This document shows positions 17,105 to 25,024 of a stretch of 42,221 nucleotides of DNA, one piece after another. The notes below the pieces were generated by a model. It was given only the letters and a program-made list of their open reading frames with translations, had not been told where the DNA came from and made no database searches. The position numbers and the translations under genes are program-made. Every line of letters begins with the position of its first letter. Position 1 is the stretch's first letter. The DNA comes from Planctomycetales bacterium (GTDB lineage Bacteria > Planctomycetota > JAKEIC01), in assembly GCA_022614695.1 (NCBI GenBank), contig JAKEIC010000200.1, positions 1 to 42,221 of the forward strand, in the 5' to 3' direction.

Positions 17105-18724
17105 CTACCGCGGGCCCAGGCACTCGGCGTGGGGCTTGTACCCGGCCGCCTCGGCCTCCTCGCGCGTCGCGAACTCGACGCGGTTGTCCCGCCCGGGGAG
17201 ACGCCGGCACCCGGGCGCATGCAGGACCCGGCTCTCCCGATTACCGACGAAGGGGCCGGGGGCCGCCGGGCGCGGGGCGCTTCCCGACCACATCCCCCGC
17301 CGCGCCTCCCGCGCCTCGCGCTCGAGGGCGAGGTAGCCCTCGCGCCGGGAGAACTCCTCGGGGAGGAACACGCGGGCCCATCCCGCTCGGACGAGCCGCG
17401 CGCCCACGTCCTCTCCGTCCCGGTGGACGTAGGCGAGCACGCGGCCGTAACGGTCGCGCCGGGAGGGGTCGCCCACGATCTCGACCTCCCGGCCGGTCAG
17501 CAGCTCCCGCGCGAACCGGGCCGCCTCCTCGCCGAAGGGCTGCTCGGGCTTGTGGGGGTTCCGCTTCTCGGGCGCGTCTATCCCGAGGAGGCGGACGAGA
17601 CGGCGGCCCCCCGGCCCGTCGCGCGCATCGGGCCCGCCGAGGAACTCGGCCTCGATCGTGTCGGCGTCCACGACCGACGCGACGCGCGCGCGGGCCACGG
17701 GCTCGGCCTCCGCCGGGGAGGGCGGCGGGCGGGGCGCCGGCGCCGCGGGCCCCCGGAGCGCTACGGCTGCGGCGAGGACCAGCGCCCCGGCGACCGCCGC
17801 GCCCGCGAAGAGCTTCCGGCGGGGCCGGCCTCCGAGGGTCCGCGCGAGACGGCGGAGAGGCCCGGGCGCTCTCGCGAGGGGAGCCTTCCCGTCGAGCCAC
17901 AGGTCGAAGTCCCGGACCAACTCCTCGGCCCGCGCGTAACGGTCGGCGGGGTCCTTCTCGAGGAGCTTCCGGCAGACGGCCGCGAGCCCCCGGTCCACCG
18001 TCGAGGCGAGGCTCCTCACGTCGGGCGCCGGCTCGTACACGACCCGGAAGACGACCGCGCTCGGGTTCCCGCCGTCGAAGGGGCCGCGCCCCGCGAGGAG
18101 CCGGAAGAGGACCGACCCGAGCGAGAAGAGGTCGCTCCGCGCGTCGAGCCGGTCGAGCCGGCCCTCCGCCTGCTCCGGGGACATGTAGCCCGGGGTCCCG
18201 AGGATCTCGCCCTCGCGCGTGAGGCCCGTCCCCTCGGCCTCGACGGCCCGGGCGAGCCCGAAGTCGGTGACGTGGGGGACGCCGTTGCGGTCCACGAGGA
18301 CGTTCGTCGGCTTCAGGTCCCGGTGGACGATCCCGCAGGCGTGGGCGTGGGCGAGGGCCTCGGCGATGCGGCGGACCATCTGGACCGCGCGCCGCGGGGT
18401 GAGGTCCACCTCATCGGCCCACTCGTCGAGGGTGACGCCCTCGACGAAGTCGAGCGCGACCCAGGGCTCCGGGGCGGCGAGGTCCGAGTCCACCAGCCGG
18501 ACGAGCCCCGGGTGGTCGAACGTGCGCATCGCCGCCGCCTCGCGGGCGAACCGGGTGCGCGCGGCCTCCGACGCCTCGTATCCGCCGAGGAGCCTCTTCA
18601 GCGCGACGATCCGGCCCGTCTCCCGGTGACGCGCGCGCCAGACGCTGCCCATGCCGCCGCTCCCCACCTTCTCGAGCGGCTCGTACGGCCCCTGGGAGCC
18701 GGCGGGTGCGGGGGGAGGAACCAC
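17105..18724 (-). CDS. Ser/Thr protein kinase - TM - thermonuclease (SNase-like) - Ada-type metal-binding tail fusion
   Basis: VGSGGMGSVW, HRDLKPTNVLVDRNGVPHVTDFGLA, GTPGYMSPEQAEG; TM LFAGAAVAGALVLAAAVAL; VVDADTIEAEF...VRLLGIDAPEKRNPHKPEQPFGEEA...DRYGRVLAYVHRDGEDVGARLVRAGWA; ...VLHAPGCRRLPGRDNRVEFATREEAEAAGYKPHAECLG. Confidence 0.9.
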   Translation of the reverse strand: MVPPPAPAGSQGPYEPLEKVGSGGMGSVWRARHRETGRIVALKRLLGGYEASEAARTRFAREAAAMRTFDHPGLVRLVDSDLAAPEPWVALDFVEGVTLDEWADEVDLTPRRAVQMVRRIAEALAHAHACGIVHRDLKPTNVLVDRNGVPHVTDFGLARAVEAEGTGLTREGEILGTPGYMSPEQAEGRLDRLDARSDLFSLGSVLFRLLAGRGPFDGGNPSAVVFRVVYEPAPDVRSLASTVDRGLAAVCRKLLEKDPADRYARAEELVRDFDLWLDGKAPLARAPGPLRRLARTLGGRPRRKLFAGAAVAGALVLAAAVALRGPAAPAPRPPPSPAEAEPVARARVASVVDADTIEAEFLGGPDARDGPGGRRLVRLLGIDAPEKRNPHKPEQPFGEEAARFARELLTGREVEIVGDPSRRDRYGRVLAYVHRDGEDVGARLVRAGWARVFLPEEFSRREGYLALEREAREARRGMWSGSAPRPAAPGPFVGNRESRVLHAPGCRRLPGRDNRVEFATREEAEAAGYKPHAECLGPR

Positions 18725-18792
18725 GGCGCGCGAGGATAGCGCGGTTCGGGCGGCCTTCCAGGGGAGGGGGGAGCGGAGAAACGCGGGCGTTC

Positions 18793-18816
18793 ACGGCGGC
18801 CGCCCCCGGCCGCCGT
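18793..18816 (-). terminator. strong GC stem-loop downstream of the redoxin-monooxygenase gene
   Basis: ACGGCGGCCG-CCCC-CGGCCGCCGT, perfect 10-bp stem, 10 nt past the stop; no U-tract. Confidence 0.45.
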
Positions 18817-18826
18817 CCTCCGGCCC

Positions 18827-20653
18827 CTACCTCCCCTTGCCATCCTTCCCCGCCCCCGCCCCCTCAGCCGTCCGGTCCTCCGCATCCCGCGTGTAGGCGA
18901 CGTAGCCGAGGCACATCTCGTCGGTCGTCTGCTCGCCCCAGCGGACGTCCTTCGGAGGGCGGTTCGGGTTGTTGGGGTTCTTCTCCGAGTTGTCGTACCA
19001 CATGTCGAGGCGGATCCGCGTCCCCTCGGGGAGCTTCAGCGGATCGCGGAAGAGGTAGAAGTCCTGCCAGTTGAAGTCCCAGTCGGGGATGTGGACGAGG
19101 GTGCGCTTCTGGCCGTCCGGCAGCTCGGCCTCGATCCGGGCCTCGCGGCCGAGGAGGTGCATGTGAGGCATGACGAAGAGGGCCGTCGCGGCCTCGCGGA
19201 CCCTCGTCCGCGCGGTGACCTGGTGTCGCTCGGCCCCCGCCGGGATCCGGAAGGTCGGGTTCACGATCTCGAAGATCCGGAGGCGCTTCTTCACCGGCGC
19301 CTTCGCCAGGTGGAGCCCGATCGAGGTGTGGTCCTTCTCCGGGCGCCCGTTCTTGTGGTAGTGGACCTCGAGGACGATCCGCGCCCCCTTCGGCAGGAGC
19401 CGGCCTACGCCCTCCGGCAGGCGCACGGGCATCACCCCGGGCGCCCAGCCGCTCATCTCGCCCGAGGGCTGGAAGCCGGGGCCCGTCCCCTGCGAGCGAT
19501 AGCCCGGAGCCGGGTCGGCCCCGTCGCGGAGTGCCGAGATCCCCGACGTGTCCACGTAGGCGATCACGTGGTGGACCACGCGCAGGTTCCCGGGCCGCAC
19601 CTCGACGGCCGAGACCCACGCGTCCTCGGGAAGGCTCGTCTCGAGCGGGAAGCAGCGGTACTCGTCCGGCCCCCGCGCCGGGACGTCGTACTCGGGGGCC
19701 GTGAGGACCACGTCGGGCTCACCGATCATCCACCCCTCCGGGAACTTCCGGGGCGGCGGGACCGCGCCCGCGTCCCCGAGCGGCGCCCCGCCGGCGACCC
19801 AGCGCGCGATCGTCTCGATCTCTCCGTCCGGGAGGCGCCGCTCCCCGTGGAAGTCGCCGAGGTTTGCCGGCTTCCACGGCGGCATCGAGCGCGAGGCGGT
19901 GGCGCGCCGGATGTCGCGCGCGTGGCGCCGCGCGCTCTCGAACGAGTCGAGGGCGAACGGAGCGACCTGGCCCGGCCGGTGGCAGGCGACGCAGTGGGCG
20001 TCGAGGATGGCCGCGACCCGGCCCGCGTACGTGGGCGTCTCGCCGCTCTCCGCGCCGCCGGCCGCCGGGAGCGCGCGCTGGACGGCGCACCCGGCCACGG
20101 GGGTCTCGGCCGGCGCCGGCTCGCCTCCCGCGAGGACCGCCTCGATCGCGTCCCGGAGGAACGGGCGCCGCGAGAGCTCCTCCATCTTGTGGTCGTCCAC
20201 GGCGCCGCGGTAGCGGACGCGGCGGGAGGCGTCGAGCAGGATCGCGGTGGGCACCGACTCGACCCGGAGCCGATCGGCGAGCTTCTGGTCGCGATCCAGG
20301 AGGACCGGGAACGGGAGCGCGGACGCCTTCGCGTGCGCGGCGATCGCCTCGGGGCTCTCGAGCGCATGCGGGTTCACGCCGAAGAACGCGACTCCCTTCA
20401 CAGCGTAGGCTCCGTGCAGCGCGGCAACCCTACCGAGGTAGCGCGTCACCATCGGGCATTCCGTACCGAGGAAGAAGAGGACCGTCGCCCGGGTGCCCTC
20501 GGGGCCGGCGAGCCGGTGCGTCGCGCCCCCCGGGTCCGGCAGCGCGAGGTCGGGGACCGGTTCGCTCCCCGGAGTGTCCCCGGCCGACGCGACGCCCAGG
20601 AGCGAGGCGGCGAGCGCCGCCCCCACGACCGCCTTGCTCATGCCGTTCCCCAT
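18827..20653 (-). CDS. redoxin - cytochrome c - copper type II ascorbate-dependent monooxygenase-like fusion
   Basis: Signal peptide; FFLGTECPMVTRYLGR redoxin; CVACH haem motif; PHM-like VVHHVIAYVD, EVHYHKNG, MPHMHLLG. Confidence 0.8.
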   Translation of the reverse strand: MGNGMSKAVVGAALAASLLGVASAGDTPGSEPVPDLALPDPGGATHRLAGPEGTRATVLFFLGTECPMVTRYLGRVAALHGAYAVKGVAFFGVNPHALESPEAIAAHAKASALPFPVLLDRDQKLADRLRVESVPTAILLDASRRVRYRGAVDDHKMEELSRRPFLRDAIEAVLAGGEPAPAETPVAGCAVQRALPAAGGAESGETPTYAGRVAAILDAHCVACHRPGQVAPFALDSFESARRHARDIRRATASRSMPPWKPANLGDFHGERRLPDGEIETIARWVAGGAPLGDAGAVPPPRKFPEGWMIGEPDVVLTAPEYDVPARGPDEYRCFPLETSLPEDAWVSAVEVRPGNLRVVHHVIAYVDTSGISALRDGADPAPGYRSQGTGPGFQPSGEMSGWAPGVMPVRLPEGVGRLLPKGARIVLEVHYHKNGRPEKDHTSIGLHLAKAPVKKRLRIFEIVNPTFRIPAGAERHQVTARTRVREAATALFVMPHMHLLGREARIEAELPDGQKRTLVHIPDWDFNWQDFYLFRDPLKLPEGTRIRLDMWYDNSEKNPNNPNRPPKDVRWGEQTTDEMCLGYVAYTRDAEDRTAEGAGAGKDGKGR

Positions 20654-20674
20654 CGCCCCTCCTACCGGTCCTTG

Positions 20675-22261
20675 CTACTTCTTCTTCCCGAGCGTCTCGC
20701 GGACCTTCCTCGAGAGGGTCTCCGGCGCGAGCGGCTTCTCGACGAGCGGCACGCCCTTCCCGAGCACCCAGCGGCGCTGGCTCGCGCTCGGGGCGTAGCC
20801 CGACATGTAGACCACGCGGATCCCCGGCTTCTTCTCGGCGAGCCTCTGCGCGAGGTCGGGCCCCGACCCCCGCCGGGAGACCACGTCGGTGAGCACGAGG
20901 TGGATCGGGCCCTCGCGGCTGCCGCAGAGCGCCACCGCCTCGTCGGCCCCACCCGCCTCGAGGACCTCGTAGCCATTCAGCTCGAGGACGCGCCGGGCGA
21001 GCGCCCGCACCGAGGGCTCATCGTCCACGACGAGGACCGTCTCGCCGGGGCCGGACGGGGCGGCGGCCGAAGCCGCCGCCTCCGGCGCGCCGGGCGCCTC
21101 GGCCGGCGCGGCGGGTCTCACCACGTCGGACGCGGCCTCGACGTGCGGGAACCAGACCCGGAAGGTCGTCCCCTTCCCCGGCTCGCTCTCGACGCGGATG
21201 TCCCCCCCGCTCTGCTTCACGATCCCGAAGACGGCCGAGAGGCCGAGCCCGGCGGCCATCGCCGGGTCCTTCGTCGTGAAGAAGGGCTCGAAGGCCCGCT
21301 CGAGCACCTCGGGCGGCATCCCGACGCCCACGTCGGCGATCGTGAGGACGGCGTGGGGGCCGGCGGCGAGCCCGTCGTGGTCCGCCGCCCGCGCCTCGTC
21401 GAGGACCTCGACCCCCGTCGAGAGCGTGAGGGTTCCCCCGTCGGGCATCGCGTCGTTGGCGTTGGCGGAGAGGTTCAGCACGGCCTGCTCGAGCTGCCCC
21501 CGGTCGGCGCGGACCCGCGGGTTCCCGGGGTCCTTCTTCAGGACCAGGACCACTTCCTCGCCCAGCACGTGCCGGAGAGTCGCCTCCATCTCGTCGAGCG
21601 CCGCGTTCAGGTCGAGGACGCGCGGCTGGAGCACCTGCTTGCGGGTGAAGGCGAGGAGCTGGCGGACGAGCGCGGTCGCCCGCGCCCCCGCGCGGCGGAT
21701 CTCCTCGATCTCGACCCGCAGCGGGTCGCCCGCCGGGAGGCGGCGCAGGAGCAGCTCCCCGTACCCCGTGATGGCCGTGAGGAGGTTCCCGAAGTCGTGG
21801 ACGATCCCGCCCGCCAGCCGTCCGACCGCCTCCATCTTCTGGGTCCGGACGAGCTGGGCCTCGAGCCGCTTCTGCTGGGTGATGTCCCGGCCGACGGCGA
21901 CGATCGCCACGACCACTCCCTCGGGGTTCCGGACGGGGGAGAGCAGGCTCTCGAAGCGGGCCGGGCCCTGCGGCCCCTGGATCTCCCACTCGTAGAGGAC
22001 GGTCTCGCCGGCGAGGGCCCGGGCGTTCGCCTCCTCATGGACCATCGCGGCCTCGGGCTCGAAGATCTCGCGGGCGGTCCGGCCGATGAACTGCTCCGGG
22101 ACGTAGCCGAACCGGCCGACCCAGCGGCCGAGCAGCTTCACGTGGCGCTGCTCGCGGTCGAGGACGAAGACGGCGTCCTCCATCGAGTCGAGGATCCCCC
22201 GGAGGTGCTCAGGGGACAGCTCGACGCCGCTCCCGGGCTTCTTGGGCTTGTCCTCTCCCAT
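20675..22261 (-). CDS. PAS-domain hybrid histidine kinase with C-terminal receiver
   Basis: PAS ILDSMEDAVFVLDREQRHVKLLG; H-box GGIVHDFGNLLTAITGYGELL; N-box NLSANANDAMPDGGTL; receiver VLVVDDEPSVR...LVLTDVV...VYMSGY. Confidence 0.92.
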   Translation of the reverse strand: MGEDKPKKPGSGVELSPEHLRGILDSMEDAVFVLDREQRHVKLLGRWVGRFGYVPEQFIGRTAREIFEPEAAMVHEEANARALAGETVLYEWEIQGPQGPARFESLLSPVRNPEGVVVAIVAVGRDITQQKRLEAQLVRTQKMEAVGRLAGGIVHDFGNLLTAITGYGELLLRRLPAGDPLRVEIEEIRRAGARATALVRQLLAFTRKQVLQPRVLDLNAALDEMEATLRHVLGEEVVLVLKKDPGNPRVRADRGQLEQAVLNLSANANDAMPDGGTLTLSTGVEVLDEARAADHDGLAAGPHAVLTIADVGVGMPPEVLERAFEPFFTTKDPAMAAGLGLSAVFGIVKQSGGDIRVESEPGKGTTFRVWFPHVEAASDVVRPAAPAEAPGAPEAAASAAAPSGPGETVLVVDDEPSVRALARRVLELNGYEVLEAGGADEAVALCGSREGPIHLVLTDVVSRRGSGPDLAQRLAEKKPGIRVVYMSGYAPSASQRRWVLGKGVPLVEKPLAPETLSRKVRETLGKKK

Positions 22262-22324
22262 GGGGGCTCGCGCGGGCGCGCGGTTGCCCGGATTCTAGCG
22301 GGCCGGGCTCCGGACGGCACGGCT

Positions 22325-23458
22325 TTAAGGAGCCGCCGCATCGAGCGCGGCGCGGGACGCCCCGAGGACCGCGTCCGACCCGATCGCCTCCATGCAGAAG
22401 TGGCGCTCGCGGAAGCAGGCGGGCCGCTTGCATCCGTAGCAGTCGGGGTTGATGCCTTGGAGGACCGCGAGACCGGCCCCGGCCGGGGCCCAGATCCGCG
22501 GGTCCCCCGGGCCGAAGAGGGCGACGACGCTCGTGCCGACGGCCGCGGCGAGGTGCGTCGCCCCCGTGTCGAGCGACACGAGGAGGGCCGCGCGAGCGAG
22601 GATCGCCGCGTACTCGACGAGCGACGTCCGGCCGGAGAGGTCGAGGGCGCCGGGGACCGCCTGGAGGAGCGGCGCGACGTGGTGCCGGTCGGCGACGGCG
22701 CCGGCGACGGCGAGGCGGGTCGCCGGCGAGGCGGCGAGGGCCCTGGCGACCTCCCGCCAGCGCGCGGGGTCCCAGAGCTTCGCCGACTCGGCGCCGGGGT
22801 GGAGGACCACCAGCCGGTCGCCCTCCCGGAGGCCGGCCTCGCGCAGGAGCGCTTCGGCCCGGGCCCGGGCCGCCTCGGGCAGCCGGAGCCGGGGGACGGC
22901 ATCGGCGGGGACCGGGAGTCCCGCCCCCGCCAGCAGGTCGAGCCAGAAGCGCGCCTGCGGCCGGGGCTCGAGGCCCCGGTACTCCCAGACGGGCCGGTTC
23001 ACCCAGGCGGGGGCGGGGACCGTATCCGTGAGGAGGAAGCCGCGCCCGCCGTCGTCGTAGCCGAGCGTGCGGCCGGCTCCCGTGCGCCGGGCGGCCCACG
23101 TCGTCCCGAACCGGAACCCGAAGACGACGGCGAGGTCGGGGCGCGCCGGGAGCGCGGCGCGCAGCTCCCGGGCCGACGACGCCGCGACGGTCCGGTCGGG
23201 AGCCTCGAAGGCCGCGCCCAGCTCCGCCACCGCGGGACGGAGCGCGAGCGTGAGCCGGGCATCGGGGTAGGCCGCCTTGAGCGCCCGGAGCGCCGGCTCG
23301 GTCGCGACGGCGTCGCCGATCCGGAGCGGCGAGAAGGCGAGCACCTCGCGGGGGCGAAGGTCCCGGAGCGGCGGGAGTCCGCCGCGCGGCCGGAGGGTCC
23401 TGTAGACCCGTCCCAACGCCCGCAACGCCGCGCTCCCGACGGTGCGGCGCCAGCCCAT
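22325..23458 (-). CDS. glycosyltransferase family 9 (heptosyltransferase-like)
   Basis: VLAFSPLRIGDAVATEPALRALKAAYPDARL; VVLHPGAESAKLWDPARW; LVSLDTGATHLAAAVGTSVVALFGPGDPRIWAP. Confidence 0.9.
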   Translation of the reverse strand: MGWRRTVGSAALRALGRVYRTLRPRGGLPPLRDLRPREVLAFSPLRIGDAVATEPALRALKAAYPDARLTLALRPAVAELGAAFEAPDRTVAASSARELRAALPARPDLAVVFGFRFGTTWAARRTGAGRTLGYDDGGRGFLLTDTVPAPAWVNRPVWEYRGLEPRPQARFWLDLLAGAGLPVPADAVPRLRLPEAARARAEALLREAGLREGDRLVVLHPGAESAKLWDPARWREVARALAASPATRLAVAGAVADRHHVAPLLQAVPGALDLSGRTSLVEYAAILARAALLVSLDTGATHLAAAVGTSVVALFGPGDPRIWAPAGAGLAVLQGINPDCYGCKRPACFRERHFCMEAIGSDAVLGASRAALDAAAP

Positions 23459-23519
23459 GGCCCAGGATCATAGGTCCGACGCGGCGACACGGCGACGCGG
23501 CGACTAGAATCCCCCTCCC

Positions 23520-24086
23520 ATGTCCGGCGACTCGCCGAGGAAGAAGGTGCGCATGAATGCGTGGGGACTCCTCGCGCCCGGGGCGATCCTGCTCGCGCTC
23601 GTGATCGTCGCGGCGGCGCGCGAGGGCGGCCGCGGGATCGCGGGCGGGTTCGGCGAGGCGGGGGGGCTCTTCCTCCGGGTCCTCCCGAACCTCGCGATCG
23701 GGTTCACGCTGGCGGGCTTCCTCACCTACCTCCTGCCCCAGTCGCTCGTCGCCGGCTGGATGGGAGAGGGCTCGGGGGGGCGCGGGCTCCTCGTCGGGAC
23801 CGTGGCCGGTGCCCTCACGCCCGGCGGGCCGTTCACGCACTTTCCCATCCTCGCGTCGCTGATCGTGAAGGGCGCCGCGGTCGGGCCCGTCTGCGCCTAC
23901 ATCGCCGCCTGGGCGCTCATCGGGGTCCACCGGATCCTGATCTGGGAGGCGCCGATCCTCGGCTGGCAGTTCGTGCTGGTGCGGGTCGCGGCGTGCGCGG
24001 TCTTCCCGCCGCTCGCGGGGCTGCTCGCGCAGGCGATCGCCGCCGTGGCGCAGTTCCGTCCGAACGGACCGGTGGGCGGGGCGTGA
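23520..24086 (+). CDS. small permease (UPF0718/ArsP-like membrane protein)
   Basis: Multiple TM segments; LPNLAIGFTLAGFLTYLLP...GTVAGALTPGGPFTHFPILASLIVKGAAVGPVCAYIAAWAL. Confidence 0.6.
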   Translation: MSGDSPRKKVRMNAWGLLAPGAILLALVIVAAAREGGRGIAGGFGEAGGLFLRVLPNLAIGFTLAGFLTYLLPQSLVAGWMGEGSGGRGLLVGTVAGALTPGGPFTHFPILASLIVKGAAVGPVCAYIAAWALIGVHRILIWEAPILGWQFVLVRVAACAVFPPLAGLLAQAIAAVAQFRPNGPVGGA

Positions 24087-25012
24087 CGGGGGGCCACCTC
24101 CCCGTCCTCCTCCACGAAGTCCTGCGCGTCCTCGGGCCGCAGGCCGGCGAGGTCGCCGTGGACGCGACGGTGGGGCTCGGGGGGCATGCAGCCGAGATCG
24201 CGCGACGGATCGCGCCGGGGGGGACCCTCCTCGGGACGGACCTCGATCCGGGGAACCTCGCGTCGGCCGGGCGGCGGATCGGGAGCCCGGCCGGGGTCCG
24301 CCTGGTCCTCGTCCACGAGAACTTCGCCGCTCTCCCGCGGGCGCTCGCCGAGGCAGGGCTCGACGCCGCGGACGTGGTCCTCGCCGACCTCGGCGTCGCG
24401 AGCCCGCACTTGGACGACCCGGCGCGCGGGTTCTCGTACCGGAAACCGGGGCCGCTCGACATGCGGCTGGACCCGACCCGCGGGAGGACGGCGGCCGAGC
24501 TGCTCGCGACGATCCCGGAGCCCGAGCTGGCGCGCGCCCTGCAGGACCTGGGGGACGAGGAGGACGCCGATGCCGTCGCCCGCGAGATCGTCGCGCGACG
24601 CGCCCGCGCCCCGATCGAGACGACCGAGGATCTCGTCCTGGCCGTGTGCCGGGCCCGGGAATTCACGCTGGTCCGGGCCGCCGGGGCGAAGCTCCACCCG
24701 GCGGCGCGGACGTTCCAGGCCCTCCGGATGCTCGTGAACCGCGAGATACCGAACCTCGAGCGGCTCCTCGCCGCGCTCCCGCACGTCCTCCGCCCCGGCG
24801 GGCGAGCCGCCGTCCTCTCGTTCCACAGCGGCGAGGACCGACTCGTGAAGCGCGCGTTCAGGGAAGGACTCGAGACGGGCCTCTACTCCGGCGGAAGCGA
24901 CGAACCGATCCGGCCCTCGGCCGAGGAGTCCCGCCGCAATCCCCGCGCGCGCGCCGCGAAGCTCCGCTGGGTCCGGCGGGCCCCGATGGCCGGGGCGGCG
25001 GAGGCGGGGTAG
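24083..25012 (+). CDS. rsmH: 16S rRNA (cytosine(1402)-N(4))-methyltransferase
   Basis: HLPVLLHEVL, VDATVGLGGHAAEI, GTDLDP, VLADLGVASPHLDDPARGFSYRKPGPLDMRLD, LSFHSGEDRLVKRAF; GTGA overlap with preceding stop. Confidence 0.95.
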   Translation: MTGGHLPVLLHEVLRVLGPQAGEVAVDATVGLGGHAAEIARRIAPGGTLLGTDLDPGNLASAGRRIGSPAGVRLVLVHENFAALPRALAEAGLDAADVVLADLGVASPHLDDPARGFSYRKPGPLDMRLDPTRGRTAAELLATIPEPELARALQDLGDEEDADAVAREIVARRARAPIETTEDLVLAVCRAREFTLVRAAGAKLHPAARTFQALRMLVNREIPNLERLLAALPHVLRPGGRAAVLSFHSGEDRLVKRAFREGLETGLYSGGSDEPIRPSAEESRRNPRARAAKLRWVRRAPMAGAAEAG

Positions 25013-25024
25013 ACTCGGCGGCCC

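Noticed and set aside
19091-23473. 1460-aa plus-strand ORF
   Set aside because: Shadow ORF antisense to four well-supported minus-strand regions (redoxin fusion, histidine kinase, GT9); Arg/Gly/Glu-rich low-complexity translation with no domain motifs
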